Shown here: in pieces, positions 12,901-25,015 of the stretch
Numbering within the stretch: the stretch's first letter is position 1
Layout of the letters: each line of letters starts with the position of its first letter
NCBI GenBank assembly: GCA_000310025.1
Contig: FN649750.1
Location: 1,351,782-1,415,781, forward strand
Reading direction: 5' to 3'
Source of the DNA: Ectocarpus siliculosus
Taxonomy: Eukaryota > Sar > Phaeophyceae > Ectocarpales > Ectocarpaceae
Length of the DNA: 64,000 nt
Notes under the pieces: model-generated
Told to the model about the DNA's origin: nothing
The model's input: the letters and a program-made list of their open reading frames with translations, nothing else
The model's database searches: none
Program-made: the position numbers and the translations under genes

Positions 12901-15900
12901 TCACCAGCAAGAAGTATCTCCAGGAGCAAGAGCGGCAGCACCAGGTAGGTGTGCATGGGCATATGGAGATGGCCGTGGAGGCCCGTTTCCGGCGTTAGCG
13001 AAGTCGCGACCCTATCTGTCGGCCCCCCTGGCAGCCGCTGGTTGACAGCAGGCTGTCGACTTTTTTGTTCACAAACTGTTTCGAAATGTCGCTTTAACTC
13101 GTCCTGAGTCCAGCATGACGACGGTTGCCGTCGTTCTATTTCATACATATGTGCGTTCGTCCCATCTGCTCTGGCGTCAGTCTGCGCACTCAGCTATCGA
13201 TATACCGTACGCTAGGGCCACACAGGACGAAGGGCGGTCGCCCAGGAAGGTTCTTCGTTTTTTTCCGGGCATCTTACAATAATAAAATAGACAGGGAGTA
13301 TTACGTTCTGACGTCTCCACCTCCATAATCTCTCGGGAACCCCTTCGGTTTAGGAGGGCATCCAAAGAGGAGTCACACTGCCTAATAGCAACGGCGAGAG
13401 CGCATTCAATGCCCAAGGGAAACACGACCTCAAGGCGGAGGTGCACCAGATATCGCCCATGGGAAGGTGCGTTATCATGGATTTCCGTTCATTTCCCGAT
13501 CGGTTGTGATCCTTGTAAATATTTGCCATGCCGGCCGACCTTGTGCACTCTCTCTCCCGTCTTTCTTGTCACTGCCGGTTGAACTCAGCGTTTGGCGCAT
13601 CGCGGTGTTAATTGGTCAGATATTGGCATTGGTTTTCATGATTTTATTTATCTGCTTCCTGCCGCTGCTTCGAACACATTAGTCGTGTCGGCAGCCATTT
13701 TTCACGCTACTCGTTCGGCCACCCACCCCGTGTATATGGATATTCTCGCTGCAACTTCAACCAATAATAGTGTCGGTACCACCACCAGGCAACACCGCCC
13801 CCTTTTCCCCTCGTTGCAACTTACTTTCCCTGTTGCGTGGTTTGTTGTGTTTTTTTTTGCGTGGCTGGTAGGTTCATGAAAGACAAGTGCTCCCCTTTCG
13901 TTCTGTCAGCGAAGGGGAAGGCTCTGGTGCTACTCGGCTCGGCAGGGCTGCTAGCCGCCGGCATCTATGGCGTCACGCAGGTACTGATCGTGTTGACCAT
14001 CGACCGTTCTAACGGATTTTCAAGTGAAAAGGCGCCAGTTTGCAAACGGGTACAGTTATTGTGTTTCTTGTGTGTTGCCTGGTGCTTTTGACACCTCTTC
14101 TGTGCCTAAGTTCAGAAGTCCGCACCCCAGTTCATGTATTTTCCGGACTGCCTGTCTGTCGCGGCCGTTTTTTGCTTGTAGCACACGAGGTTGCAAAAAG
14201 AAGAACCCAATCGAACCGTGGTACCTCTATTGCAAAGTTATGAGAAATCTCGCAATTTGGGCGAAGTTTTCGTTTCTTCCGGATCCTGAGAAGTAGTACA
14301 AAACCAATTTCAGCACTTCTTATCGTTGCCAAGACCAAGAGAGTTTAAACATAGTGCCATAGAAACCAATTGCTGCGGCCATCACGTGATTGGATTGTGT
14401 CTCGTTGTTTGTTCCTATTGTATGTTGGTGCCCTTTGCAACCGACAGGCGACGCAAGGCTTCGACGTCCTCGATCTTGCTCCAGACGGCCACTACTCAAT
14501 AGAATGTGAGTGCTCGTCTACAGTGCACTACCTGATAGTTGCTTTGGCTGCTACGTTCTTCATGAGTGTTTATTGCGCTATGGGACTTTGCCTTTGCCTA
14601 GTGTTTTCGAAGCACTGTGTGTGTATGTACACCCTGCTAAAGCCTCTCGGCTGCCTGCGACAGTTGAAAGGGAGGAAGCGGTTAGTGTGCCGCACGACGG
14701 CGGAACCGTCAACGTGACCACTTTTCCATTACTGCCGTACTGTTACCGTACCACGACAGACACGGAACGGTCGAGGAAATATGACTTCGATATCCAGGAG
14801 TGGTACGTCCCGATGGATGTCTACACCCAGGAGGTGGACTATCCCGACGTTGCTGTTCAGGTGGGGTGATCTCCCGATTCACGAGCACGGCAAAGTCAAG
14901 AGTTCATAAAGAAACGTTACAGTTGACAGTTTCGTAGAGAGTGAGGAGGGAGAGAAGGTCTTCCTCTTTGCGAGGCTCGTGAACCAAGCTATTGTTTTTT
15001 TTGTTTCCGCACACAGGCGGAGATGCAGTCCGTCGATGAGGAAATGCTCGAGCTGAAGAACGTCGCCGCACCGCTGGACTCTTGGCTCGTCTCCTTCATC
15101 GTGTGGGCAGAGGTCAACACCACCTACAGGTGTGTGTGTGTGCCAATATCATTGGCGCCGACCGCGCTGGCCGGCTGACGGGTATGCGTGTATGCGTTCC
15201 TTGGTTGTGCATCGACTGCGGCAGCCGGTTGCTTGGTGCAATACATGCATGCGAGTCCGTTCAAGTAGAATATGGACAAGGTGTGTATGTGTAGATGTCA
15301 TTTTTGTTTTTCTTTGACAAACGTCATGCGACTGTCTTGGAATAGTATGTCGGCGTTCGCCCGTGTGTGTTTGATGTCTCTACCGCTTGTGCCGATCTAG
15401 CAGCAGCTGAACATGTTTCGTAATTCTTAGTTCTGTTGGCGGTCCCGCCAATATCTAGAACGGGCTTTGGTTCCACGTACGAGATAGATAGGTAACCAAG
15501 CACCGAGGCCGATCTCAGGATATGGCAACATAAAGCTCTCGGAAACACATTCATTTCGCCGCGGAACAATTGTAAGGCGTGACTCGGCACCGCAATAGAA
15601 GATGCTCGTTTGGACAGTGCATATAGTGCTATCGATTGTCGTGTTTTGTGGGTAGTTGGTTCTCGAAACATCAACAACAGCAACCCTAGCTAATCATGAC
15701 TGCCTCATACCGTCACAACTCGGTCGCTAGTCCGTCGCTACCGTCACCGCTTCAAACCACCGTCGAATCTCATCTCCCGTCCCGCCCCTCATCGACTGCA
15801 ACGATGGCCGGTCAAAACAATATCGTCAGCATCATCTCCCCTCAAATAGATACCCACTCGGCTCCACCGCCGCCAATGTCGGCCCCATCCCCGCTGCTGC

Positions 15901-18900
15901 CACCTTTTTCCTGACATATTTGTATCACTTGACATGACAGTGCAAACATAGGTACATCTGGGGGCTACCCGGTGTACGACGATCGGGACACCTTTTACAC
16001 TGCTCTCTCCGCCTTCCTGGCTGATGAGGATAACGCCAGATTCTTGGCAGACGTAGTCTTTGACGACGAGGGAATAATCAAGGTGCAGTTCCGTAGAGCT
16101 TGTCGGTGTCAACTTTCGCCTTCAGCGTCGACCAACGGTAATTTTTCAAGGGTAGTCTGCCTTGACGCATTCGCAAACTGTAAGGTCGAAAAACAAAAGC
16201 GGTCATCGCACAAACGAGTTTGTCGGAAACGTTGCAGGTAATAACATGAAGGGTTCCAAAATGGTTTTCACAAGGCCGATATTCTCTCGATTCTTTAACC
16301 CTGCCGGCCGGATCTGCATCTGAAAATCTCCCCCCCCCTTTACCTTAGATAAATCGGGCGTGCCGTCCCCCGATATGTCACAGATAAGTCGATCGGAGAT
16401 GTACCTGATCAATCTCGTCGACACGGACAAAAACGTGGACGTCCTCAGGGATACCAGAGAAGTCGCCGACCAATCAACGCTCGACCCTCAGCCGTTCGCA
16501 TACTCCGCGGTACGTTATTTTCACGCGGGAGTCGCGGGTTGTTGCCATGGGGTGTGCCGTAGACCGTGCATAGTAGTGTGCAGTCATTCCGGAACGATGG
16601 AAGTGACGGCCAAATCAACCCGCTTGGAATCTTGGCTCCAGACGTCTCTCACGAGAATGGGGGAAGATTTCGTTTTCACTATTTTCCCACTGCAGGCATC
16701 ATTTTCCAACCAAGTGACGGCGGCCAACCAACGCAGACCAGCAGCCCTAACTTCGACAGTGAACCTCCATCGGCCGGCTCCAACAGGTGTTTCTCTTCTC
16801 CGAGCAGTACGTGGTGATCTACAACGAGCTGCTGTCGAGCTTCGGCCTCGCCTTGTTGGCGGTGCTCGTCCTGAGCCTGTTCGTGCTGGGCAAGGTCACC
16901 GTCGTCCTCCTTGTTTGCGTCACCTTGGTGGGTAATCGGAGAAAGCAGGCTTGGAAGTTGGGAAAGCAACACGTTTCGGCCTGAACGGTGATACTGAGCA
17001 GTACCTGTTTCGGAGTGAATATCAGCACGACGTTTTGTTCTTGGGGCTCTGGGGTGAACGCTGCAGCCGCTTCATCCCACTGACACTGCTCCATCGAGAA
17101 CCACGATATCGTGGAGCCATTCCAAATGGTTGGGGAATTAGCTGTGTGTCTTCCTCCCAGTAGTTTTCCTTGGTACGACGAAGACAGCATGCAGTCGCTA
17201 TCGAGCGTGAAGACCAGCCTAATGTTTGAAATGCTGCACGTTTTCGGTGTTACTGCTTGGTTTTTTCTCTTTCGCTCAGATAATCATCGATGTTGAACTG
17301 CTGGGCTTCGTCTACCATTGGAATTTGGACGTGAACAGCATCACTGTGATCGGTGAGTTTTCGTTGGTATATCTCCTCCTCGTTCTTTAATGTTTTTTTC
17401 TTTTGGTGCAAGTACTGCTTCTGATACTGCATTCGTCGCAAATTTTGTTCAAGACGTTATTGTTGCTGCCGCTGAAACAATCAACCCCGCGCATACGACA
17501 TGTTCAGTGTGTACTCGTTCCCCACCTACTGGCATGTTGACCACGAACAACGCAACGACAAGCACGGTTTGGGGAATTGCGCCGGGGCAATCGGCTAGTG
17601 GGCTCTCCGACGTCTGGGCAACAGGTCGAAATTGACCTTGAGGTATTGCTGTCTGTGCCTACCGATCTGTCGCATCTTCTGCGTTGCTGCCTTTTCTCCC
17701 CCTCAGAGCTGATCATGGCCGTCGGGTTGGTGGTGGAGTACATGGTCCACATCGTGCACTACTTCCTCCACCAGGTAAATGGTAGGACGTGTACGCCGTC
17801 TGCCGCTACTCAGCGTCGCTCTTGGTGCAATACGTTAGTGACGGTGTCTGCCAGAAACGACGCCTCGCTCCGAGTGCTGCGTGTCTCGGACGATGAGTGT
17901 CACTCTGGTCTACCAGATGTCTAAAGGTAGCAAGAAGAACCCGAACACGCCCCTCTTCTCCACGCTTGCACCCAAGGAGCCCGGATCTACGCCCAAGTGC
18001 TACGGCCACGGACGCCACACCACCCTACCCTTTGCCAGCTTTAGTCCGGTATTGTGAGGGGCCTTGCGAAGGTTAACGGACGGCATGGAGCAGCTATCCA
18101 CCCACTCCCCGATTTGCTCTCTCTCTCTCCCTCTCCATCTTTCGCCCTCTCATTGTTTTTTTAGGACCCCAGCATCCCGAAGGACGCGCGAATCGCCGAA
18201 GCTCTGGGGGAGATCGGGCCCTCGGTAATGGTGGGAGCGGCGACAACATTCCTGGGAATCATGCCCCTGGCGTTCGCCAACAACGTGATCTTCCGCGTGT
18301 TCTTCAAGATGTTCCTCGTCATCATTTCCTTCGGGGTATGTTGCTATAGGTTTCGCGTATCATGGCTTTATTCTTGCCATCCATCCATGCGGTAGCATGT
18401 AGTACATCAGCACAGGTTTCCGTTCAGGGAAGTGTGTAGGCGTGTCCGACCCATCTATTCTGGCGTGCCAGCATGCACGCGTTTGGTTGTTTGTCTTTGA
18501 CGCACCGACCGGGGTCACACTGGAGGAAGTCCACACGCGGGTGTTCTTCTTATTCTGGATGGAAATCGGCGGCATGTGACTGATGTTGAGAATGCAAAAT
18601 GCAACGATCGGGTCTTTCGTACGTCGCCTCGCTTTGGCTGGTTGAGTGTCGGACCCTTCTTCCTCAATTCCCTTGTGCACACTTGACATCCGTTTTCAAA
18701 TCTGTCATGTTTCTTACCCCCCCGCGCTTCGTAACGCCGCCTTTTCTCTGCAGTTTTTCCACGGTGTGGTTTTCATCCCGGTCTTGTTGTCGATGTTGCC
18801 CGACCGCCTGGTTTCACACTCCGGCCACGAAGAGGGTACGGCATCTATCACAAGACACACCGGGAGCAAGAAGGTACAACCTACTATTACTAATATGATT

Positions 18901-19153
18901 TGTTGACTGTGACCACTCTTATACAAACAATGTTATTTTTTGGGGGCGCTTTTGGAGTGGTCTTGTTGACGTCCATGCGTGGCTGCTGTGTCTGCTGCTA
19001 GCGTCACGCCCAAAGCCTAACTTGCTGCAGTTGGGTGCGCAATTCATGACGAACTGACTCCCTATCTCCCCCCCCCCCCCGATAATTCGACCGTGGTCCG
19101 TCCAACAGGTTGTGGTGTTAGAAGGACCAATGCCTGTTGAAACCACCGACTAA
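6923..19153 (+). CDS. Patched-family RND/SSD membrane protein, copy 1 (26 exons, 934 aa)
   Basis: Exons: 6923-6974, 7379-7555, 8238-8312, 8713-8825, 9028-9138, 9591-9740, 10129-10206, 10623-10746, 11056-11199, 11452-11519, 11775-11871, 12262-12377, 12825-12944, 13354-13466, 13872-13980, 14448-14505, 14760-14860, 15017-15129, 15941-16082, 16384-16509, 16787-16927, 17280-17352, 17707-17774, 18165-18335, 18754-18873, 19109-19153. Phases agree throughout and the frame is open. The predicted topology is 12 membrane segments. TM1 is about 54-71, followed by a luminal domain (72-285) with LWVP and FRGITRFWGDF. A sterol-sensing-type block (about 285-450) has GIGVDD at 358-363 in TM4. TM7 is 530-547, then a second luminal domain, then TM8-12 (746 to about 900) with GLVVEY in TM10 (E811). 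By family knowledge such proteins move sterols or lipids across membranes using ion gradients; the substrate here is unknown. Exon 12 ends in a GC donor. NPC1-like or PTCHD-like are alternatives within the superfamily; length and N-terminus favour PTCHD-like. Confidence 0.88.
11660..11770 (+). repeat. CT/TA microsatellite in copy 1 intron 10
   Basis: Runs of TC and TA dinucleotides followed by C-rich pyrimidine tract lead directly into the exon 11 acceptor at 11774. Copy 2 has a longer (TC)n tract at the same place (38536-38602). Confidence 0.8.
12378..12824 (+). other. GC-AG intron in copy 1 (intron 12)
   Basis: The exon 12 sequence ends CTCCAG and is followed by gcaaga, not GT. The acceptor is ccag before 12825. 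The reading frame of exons 12 and 13 joins cleanly only with the GC donor. The same GC donor is present in copy 2 at 39256, so it predates the duplication. Positions +3 to +5 (aag) match the strong consensus expected of GC donors. Confidence 0.75.
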
Positions 19154-20965
19154 TTGAGCACGCTCGTGGAACATGAAGGTCCATCCACGTGCTCACGATG
19201 AAGACGACGGCATATTCCTGCCAAACTGGCTCTGTCCCATGGCCTGCAGAGCAGGAACAAGCGGAAGATGCGCGGAGACGATGCTGTTCCGTACGGCGCG
19301 CTTCTGCACCCCTATGGCGGGTATTTTGCGTTTCGGAAGCGCGAGGACCCTGTCTGTTCCCTTGGTCTTAGGGTGTAAAAGCGGTGAACGCGTGGATGCG
19401 TACGTGTGATGCAACCCCTCGTTTTGAGAAAAACGTTCCGCATTTGCTTTCGTTGTCGGTCTCCGTTCAACGATGGCGGTGAAGCCACGTGTGATAAGCG
19501 CCAAATACTCTGGGGGTACGAAGGGCAGGGTGGGGGGGGCGTCGTTGTCTATTTCCTCATATTTGTTGTCGTCATCCATGCGTGTGTGCGTTTCCAGTCA
19601 AGTGCTGTTGGCGGGTACACCGTATGAGCGGGTAAGGACCCGGGCCTTCTGCCCTGTATGAGGTGTTCTTGTTGGCCGTGCTGTGAGGTGTTTGTTGCAT
19701 GTTTTGTTCAGTGTGGCCTAGACTTTATGGTCTGTGCATCATCGTTTTATTCTTCTAGGTACTCCATTCTAACAAGGCAAGGGCACTTTGATCGTGTTGA
19801 GACCCTACTTGTGTGTGTGTGATTTCTTTGTCATGGGGAAGAACGAAGGAATGCGGGGTATGGGGCGCTATGGTTAGTGCGTGCGTGTGTGTGTACTTGG
19901 GCATGTTTGTGATGTCACGCCTCTCTCTGGGGAGGAAGGTCGGCCGACGAGCTCATTCGTGCGCACCAGGCAGGGAGGAAACTTCAACTTCTGCACCGGG
20001 CGGGCGTATGCGCTTGGTTTCAGCCTGTTTCGTAGCGAACGCTCCATCGCTAATGCATACGAAAGGGGTGCACGACACACATGGTAGGAGTGAGAGGTGC
20101 CGCGCTGATGTGCCCTGTTGATCGCGTCGTATGTGGCGATTCCACCGAAGGCGTCGGTAAAATAGAGACGTTTCCTGGTCGAAAAGGCAGAAGAATACCT
20201 GTGTTTATTGTGAAACGGCAATAGTTGAAGTTTTTGCCACAGGTCAGCGCCAACAGGTACTTATGAACCGCCGTAGGTTTGGTCGAGGCTGGGGTTCTTA
20301 GTTCCTAGGAAATAGCCCCTAGTCTATATACTGTACCAGGTTTTAGTGTAGGGGGTCTCAACCGGGCTCCAAACTGTAGCTCTAGGTCGAAGATCTTGGA
20401 TTGCTCGAGGCTATATGTGCTTTCGTGCGGGCGCTACCTGTATGCGTATGCCCTAGGTAAAAGCAGTGTGTACAGTGGGCTATGTTATTGGATATTTCAA
20501 TGAAAAAACATTCTCCCCATGCACATTCGATCTACGTCACACGATACACGACAGTATCCCCTGACGGCATGCGGTAGACGGCTGCTCCTGCGAATCTTCT
20601 GGCAACCCTTGGCGATCGTTCACATGGGAGTCGGCATCCCACCTTTCTCTCCTGATCACTGATTGAGCTGAGTTTCAAAGAGACCGGTTCGAAGAACAAC
20701 CAGAATACCAACCCAGATCCGTGACCAATTGAGTGATTACCCCGCTGGCAGGTTCTGGCGGAAGAAGGCGTTTCACAGAACATCCGGACGAATGCCTTGG
20801 GAAGCCGACGTCAATAATGCCCCAAACATCTCCAGAAACGGCAGGCATACAAAGCCACATCAGCCCGGTTGTTGTGGTGATATCGGTGGTTGTATTTCCC
20901 GGGAAGACGTCTTCGCCAGTTCAGCTTCGGGATGTTCGCCGGGACAAGAAAGAGCTAGATTGACG
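19154..20965 (+). other. 3' UTR/flank of copy 1, part of the duplicated block
   Basis: No separate gene is seen. The stretch aligns piecewise with 46165-48395 downstream of copy 2. A partial counterpart lies at 26926-27320 behind the truncated copy. Shared landmarks include TCCATCCACGTGCTC, GGAATGCGGGGTATGGGG, GGGGTGCACGACAC and CCAGATCCGTGACCAAT. The first few hundred bases are likely 3' UTR. Homology ends at about 20965, next to two CCCTAA repeats at 20971-20983. Confidence 0.6.
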
Positions 20966-21545
20966 CTGTGACCCTAACCCTAAGTTCCAAGGCAAGAGCG
21001 CGATCGAACGCCTCTTGGAGTCGCGTATTGTTGTGATCGTGAATAATCTTATTAGCAACCAAGCACAGGCGTTCTATCGCGTTGATAGACGCATACATAC
21101 GTCAAGATTCTCTTCCACATCTACCCCTTGAGCCTGTCGAACCACTTTCAGGCACAGAACGAAATAGTAACAGGTTTGGACGGAGCAGTGTTGCGCCCCC
21201 TCCCCCTGAGAACGTTGCTGCTGGGTTACTTTAGGATTTCTACCGAGACCCCCGTCCCTCCTCCAGACCGTAGAGTTTGCCCTTTGTCGGGTACTCTTTG
21301 TATGAGCGAATGACGAGCCCCTGACCGCTCTGGTCACCTCAACATATTGCAGGCAACGGTATCTGAACCAAACGTCGGCAGTTCACACGGGGGGCCCTGT
21401 ACGTCAACAATACACTCCGAAGTCAGCCCAGAAAACATACATGTCCAATCCTCGGCTCCGAGTTTTCGACTTGGAGCACGTTGCAAGGGTGAAAAAGCAC
21501 GATCCGTCGAGTTCGAGGCCACCAACCACTACAGTAGCCTATTAT
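20966..21545. other. Unique spacer, no gene recognised
   Basis: This lies beyond the duplication boundary. It begins with a short telomere-like CCCTAACCCTAAG string (20971-20983). No coding or repeat assignment could be supported for the rest. Confidence 0.4.
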
Positions 21546-21549
21546 AACA

Positions 21550-22330
21550 CGGAATGTTGCCGCATGTGCAGGACGTGACAATTCTAGTTTCAGCGATATC
21601 GCCGACAACGGTTCGACACCGATGATGGCATGTGCTTCGAGAATTGCCGAAACGAGCAGGTCAGCGTTGTCGAAAAGCTTCCGCATAATCAGTACCATGA
21701 GCTACTGCTCGCAGAAATATCAACAATCCTCCAGCAACCGTCACCACCGCAACCATACCCACCCGTTACTAACACGACGACGATGGACGACGACCATCAG
21801 TACCTAAATACATCAGAACACGAAACCCAATTCCAACACACCCTACAACCGACTAATATGTTGCAGGAGATCAAGAACGTTGAGTGGGTCACGTGCGGTC
21901 GGCTTCCACGACCGCTTCCGTGAGGCTCGGCTTCGACCGCAACAACCACATAGATGGGCATGGGATCAAGCTTGATCCACTCTCGACAGGAGACAAGAAC
22001 ACGACCATAGCATGCTGATTCCTGTCACCGGGAGAGGGTGTCCTCGGTGGGTTGTGTTTGATGCATTGGTCATCTCGTGGTTGCGGTCAAGACTGGACCG
22101 CACGGAAGCGGTCATGAAGGCAAGCCGCACATGGCCCGTTCAACTATCTTCACCTCCTGCAACAATATGGTTGGTGAATTCGCCGCCTTCGGCGTGTTTT
22201 TGATGGCAGATACTTGCCGCCGTCGGAAGGCGGTGGAACAGCTGGCCGTTGTCGTCGCCGTCGTCATTGTCGGGATTGCGGAGGGGGTATTGCTGTTGTA
22301 GACCTTTCGTCGATTGCTAGCTCGTTACGC
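21550..22330 (+). repeat. Dispersed repeat related to 53270-53930, possibly decayed coding
   Basis: The two loci share GCATGTGCTTCGAGAA, CATGAGCTAC, GATGG(A/T)(C/G)GACGA, CTGTCACCGG, CACCTCCTGCAA and GTACACCTTTCGTC-like blocks in order. An open frame at 21630-21923 (97 codons, Gln/Thr-rich) overlaps the counterpart of the Asn/Ser-rich frame at 53454-53783, but the frames shift between the copies. It may be a degenerate gene or mobile-element fragment. I do not recognise the product. Confidence 0.45.
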
Positions 22331-22334
22331 GCAG

Positions 22335-22940
22335 GTGGAGCCAACAGAGAACCCCATTCTTCTGCCGGAGATGAGATAAACGGGTACTTAACTCTCGCGC
22401 GTACGTTCGTGGTACGGCACGGTCTCGCCTGAAACTGGAATCCGCCATCACTTCGAGCATCGTCGAAGCTCGATGAAGCCGCCCCTGACGAACGGTACTA
22501 ACTTGGGGTTGTTGAATTCAACGTTGCCGCTCTGCTGCTGCTGTCTGCGCGGGGGTCGTTGACAACCACGTCCTAGTTGTATATAACGGTAGGATAAAAC
22601 AGTCTCCAGAGCGACTACTATACAACGACCTGGAGAGTGATCAAGGAGGCGATCAATTCTTAGATTCATTATATTGTGAGAAAGAGTAGATTCCCTTGCT
22701 GTTCGATAACGACCTGAGTCAACATCTGATCAGTATACAAGAAGGTCGCTTAGAGCACAAATTTTGCTTCCAACGAAGACTGAATTGTGGCAAACAGGAC
22801 ATTCCGAGGCGAGTATCTGCTTTCGCTCAACACCCACGAAACGATGAATACGACATTGTCGTGGGCGCGCGCCGGTGATCTCGGCTGGGTGCGACTGGTG
22901 TCCGCCGTCCGAGCCTACTCTCAGGTGCGGCAGCGGCGTT
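22335..22940. other. Spacer, nothing recognised
   Basis: No exon borders or repeats beyond short strings. Open frames are short and lack family features. Confidence 0.35.
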
Positions 22941-22944
22941 TTCG

Positions 22945-23168
22945 GTGGTCGTCAGCATGTGTCGGGGGTATCTCACCTCGTCCAGAGCGTCGCTCATATG
23001 GGGAGCGCATATCGCGGCGAACAATACCTTCGGAGGCTTTTTGCTGAAAACAGATTGTCGCATCTGAATGTATTGTTCGCCGCAATTCGATCCCCGTCGG
23101 CGCTAAATTCTGCCCTATGGGTCACGCTCTGGACTAGGTGCAGTATTATCCCACCAACATGCTGACTC
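22945..23168. repeat. Foldback (inverted repeat), arms about 100-115 bp
   Basis: The left arm (about 22945-23045) and the right arm (about 23050-23168) are reverse complements with mismatches. Shared strings include GTCAGCATGT, GTCCAGAGCGT and GCGGCGAACAATAC. The loop is only a few bases. Open frames on both strands mirror each other for this reason and are not genes. Confidence 0.7.
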
Positions 23169-23465
23169 TCACCGATAGCGCCGCTACAGCCCCCCACAAT
23201 ACTGACAAGATGCCGGATACCAGGTGTGTGCAGCAGAGATCACGGGCGCGCGTCCACACGAAAATGTCGCATCTTGCACTATGACCAACGAGAGGTCAGT
23301 AACGCAGAAATTAACCGGAACCAGAAATCAAGGTATTGTGAGAGATTTCGCAAGAAGGCGGGGTTACAAACTGAGGGAAGCCGGATATCGACGCCAAAGT
23401 CGCAATTCTTACGTGACACACTCCTCCTGTGGACCGTCTCAGCCGCCGATTTTCACGGGTGGGGA

Positions 23466-23740
23466 GACCGAGGCACGCAAGGGGCTGCGCGCCGCGTCTC
23501 GCGCGCGGGGCGGCCGCGGATGTGGCGCGGTGAGCGTGCGGAGGTGGCGGCGTAACGGCGTGCGGCACAATAAAAGAAAGTCACACCGATTTTGGGGGGT
23601 GCTGCTGTACTGCTTTGTGTGGTCCGTTTTAGAGCAACCTCTCGGCTACGAACCTAGTGCCTTTCTTTCGCGCGGAGTGAGACCGAGACACGCAACGTGC
23701 TGCACGCCATGTCTCGCGCCAAGCGCGGCCGAGGTCGATG
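23466..23740 (+). repeat. Direct repeat of a 50-bp GC-rich segment
   Basis: GACCGAGGCACGCAAGGGGC (from about 23467) recurs as GACCGAGACACGCAACGTGC (from about 23682), followed in both by a TCTCGCGC..GCGGCCG block. Many differences are CG to CA or TG, as expected from decay of methylated CpG. A candidate polyadenylation string AATAAA follows at about 23775. Confidence 0.5.
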
Positions 23741-24189
23741 CGCATGAGTGTAAATAGAGCAGGGGTGTAGGCTTAATAAACATGAGAAAAACATGTAGGA
23801 GGGTGTGGCGCGACGTTTCAATTATTAAAGTGAACAGACAATAGCGTTGAAAGCAATCGTGTTCTGTCCGGTTATATCTATGCTGCTCTACCGACGCGGG
23901 ACCTTTCTAAACGTTGGAGAAGATTGCCGTGTGGGTGTGTCTTGAACGGGTTCGCCTTTGCTTGCAGGCTGGCAAGCAAACTTTGATCGAGTGTCATTCC
24001 CTCCACTCGCGCATGGGTGGCGCTGGGCGACAATCGTCTCACGCTACCGGGGGTGCGCCGTCGCATTCTCTCGGGGAGCGACGCAAGGAGCACGAACAAG
24101 CACGAACATATACTTGCAGTCGTTCGGTTGGGTTCACGGGTTTTGGGGGTTGTGTTCTGTTGATGATACTCTGGTGCAGTAGGGTTCGT

Positions 24190-24575
24190 CTTTACCCGAC
24201 CGTGTCGGGATGGGTGGGTGGGTCGGTCGGTCGGGTTGTATTTTGGGGTGTGGTAGGGTTGGATTGGGGGTAGGGTGGGTTTGGTCGGCCGGCCGGCCTG
24301 TCGTTCAGTCGGTCGGTCGGTCGGTCGGTCGGTCGCTGGTTGGGAATGGGTAGGGTAGGGTTGGGTAGGGTTGGGTCCGTCGGTCCGTCGGTCGGTTGGG
24401 TTGGGTAATGCTGGGTCGGTCGGTCGGTCGTTTGGTCCATCGAGCGGCCTTGGGCCAAACCGTGGTCGATCTCGCTGCCATCGCCTTCGCCGACGTTGGG
24501 GTTGGGTCGGGTAGGGTTGGGTTCAGTTGAACGAGTTGGGTTGGGTGGGTTGGATTGGACCGGTCTTTCGGTAGG
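24190..24575 (+). repeat. G-rich simple repeat tract (GGTCGG and GGGTTGGGTAGG)
   Basis: The tract mixes GGTCGGTCGG tetramer runs with GGGTAGGGTTGGGT runs. It has many closely spaced GGG triplets on the plus strand and could form G-quadruplexes. A shorter GGTCGG relic recurs at 24805-24885. The ORF-like proline-rich frames on the other strand are by-products. Confidence 0.8.
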
Positions 24576-25015
24576 TCGATCCATCGGGTAGCCTGGTTCG
24601 TATGGACTTCTTCGCCACGGTCGCTCGGCTCCTGTGCGTGATCTTTATCTATATATTTGTCGTCTTGGTGCAGTGTCCAATGATACCCTTTATGGCGGAG
24701 TCTGTTATTGTTGCGGGTTGGCGTGTGGGTTCTTTCTTAGAGGGTCTTGGTTGGGCGTGTCTACTTGGGATTGGGTCGGGAAGTGAAGCGGGTTTAGGTC
24801 GTACGGTCGGTCGGTCCGTCGGTCGGTTAGGTTCGGTATCGTGTTGGGTCGGTCGGTCTTTGTCGGTCGGTCAGTCGATAGCTTTCGTGGTACGACAAAC
24901 ATAACACCCACTTCTGTAAGCTGCATTTGAGCTTCACCGTTAGGGTGATATCTGAAATGTTGCTCATCGTCTGCATGTTCTCGGTGTGAACGTTTCGTTT
25001 TTCTCGGTCGTCCAG

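Noticed and set aside
24192-24584. Pro/Thr/Asp-rich minus-strand frame of 130 codons
   Set aside because: Produced by the GGTCGG/GGGTTG simple repeats; no stop codons arise because of composition.
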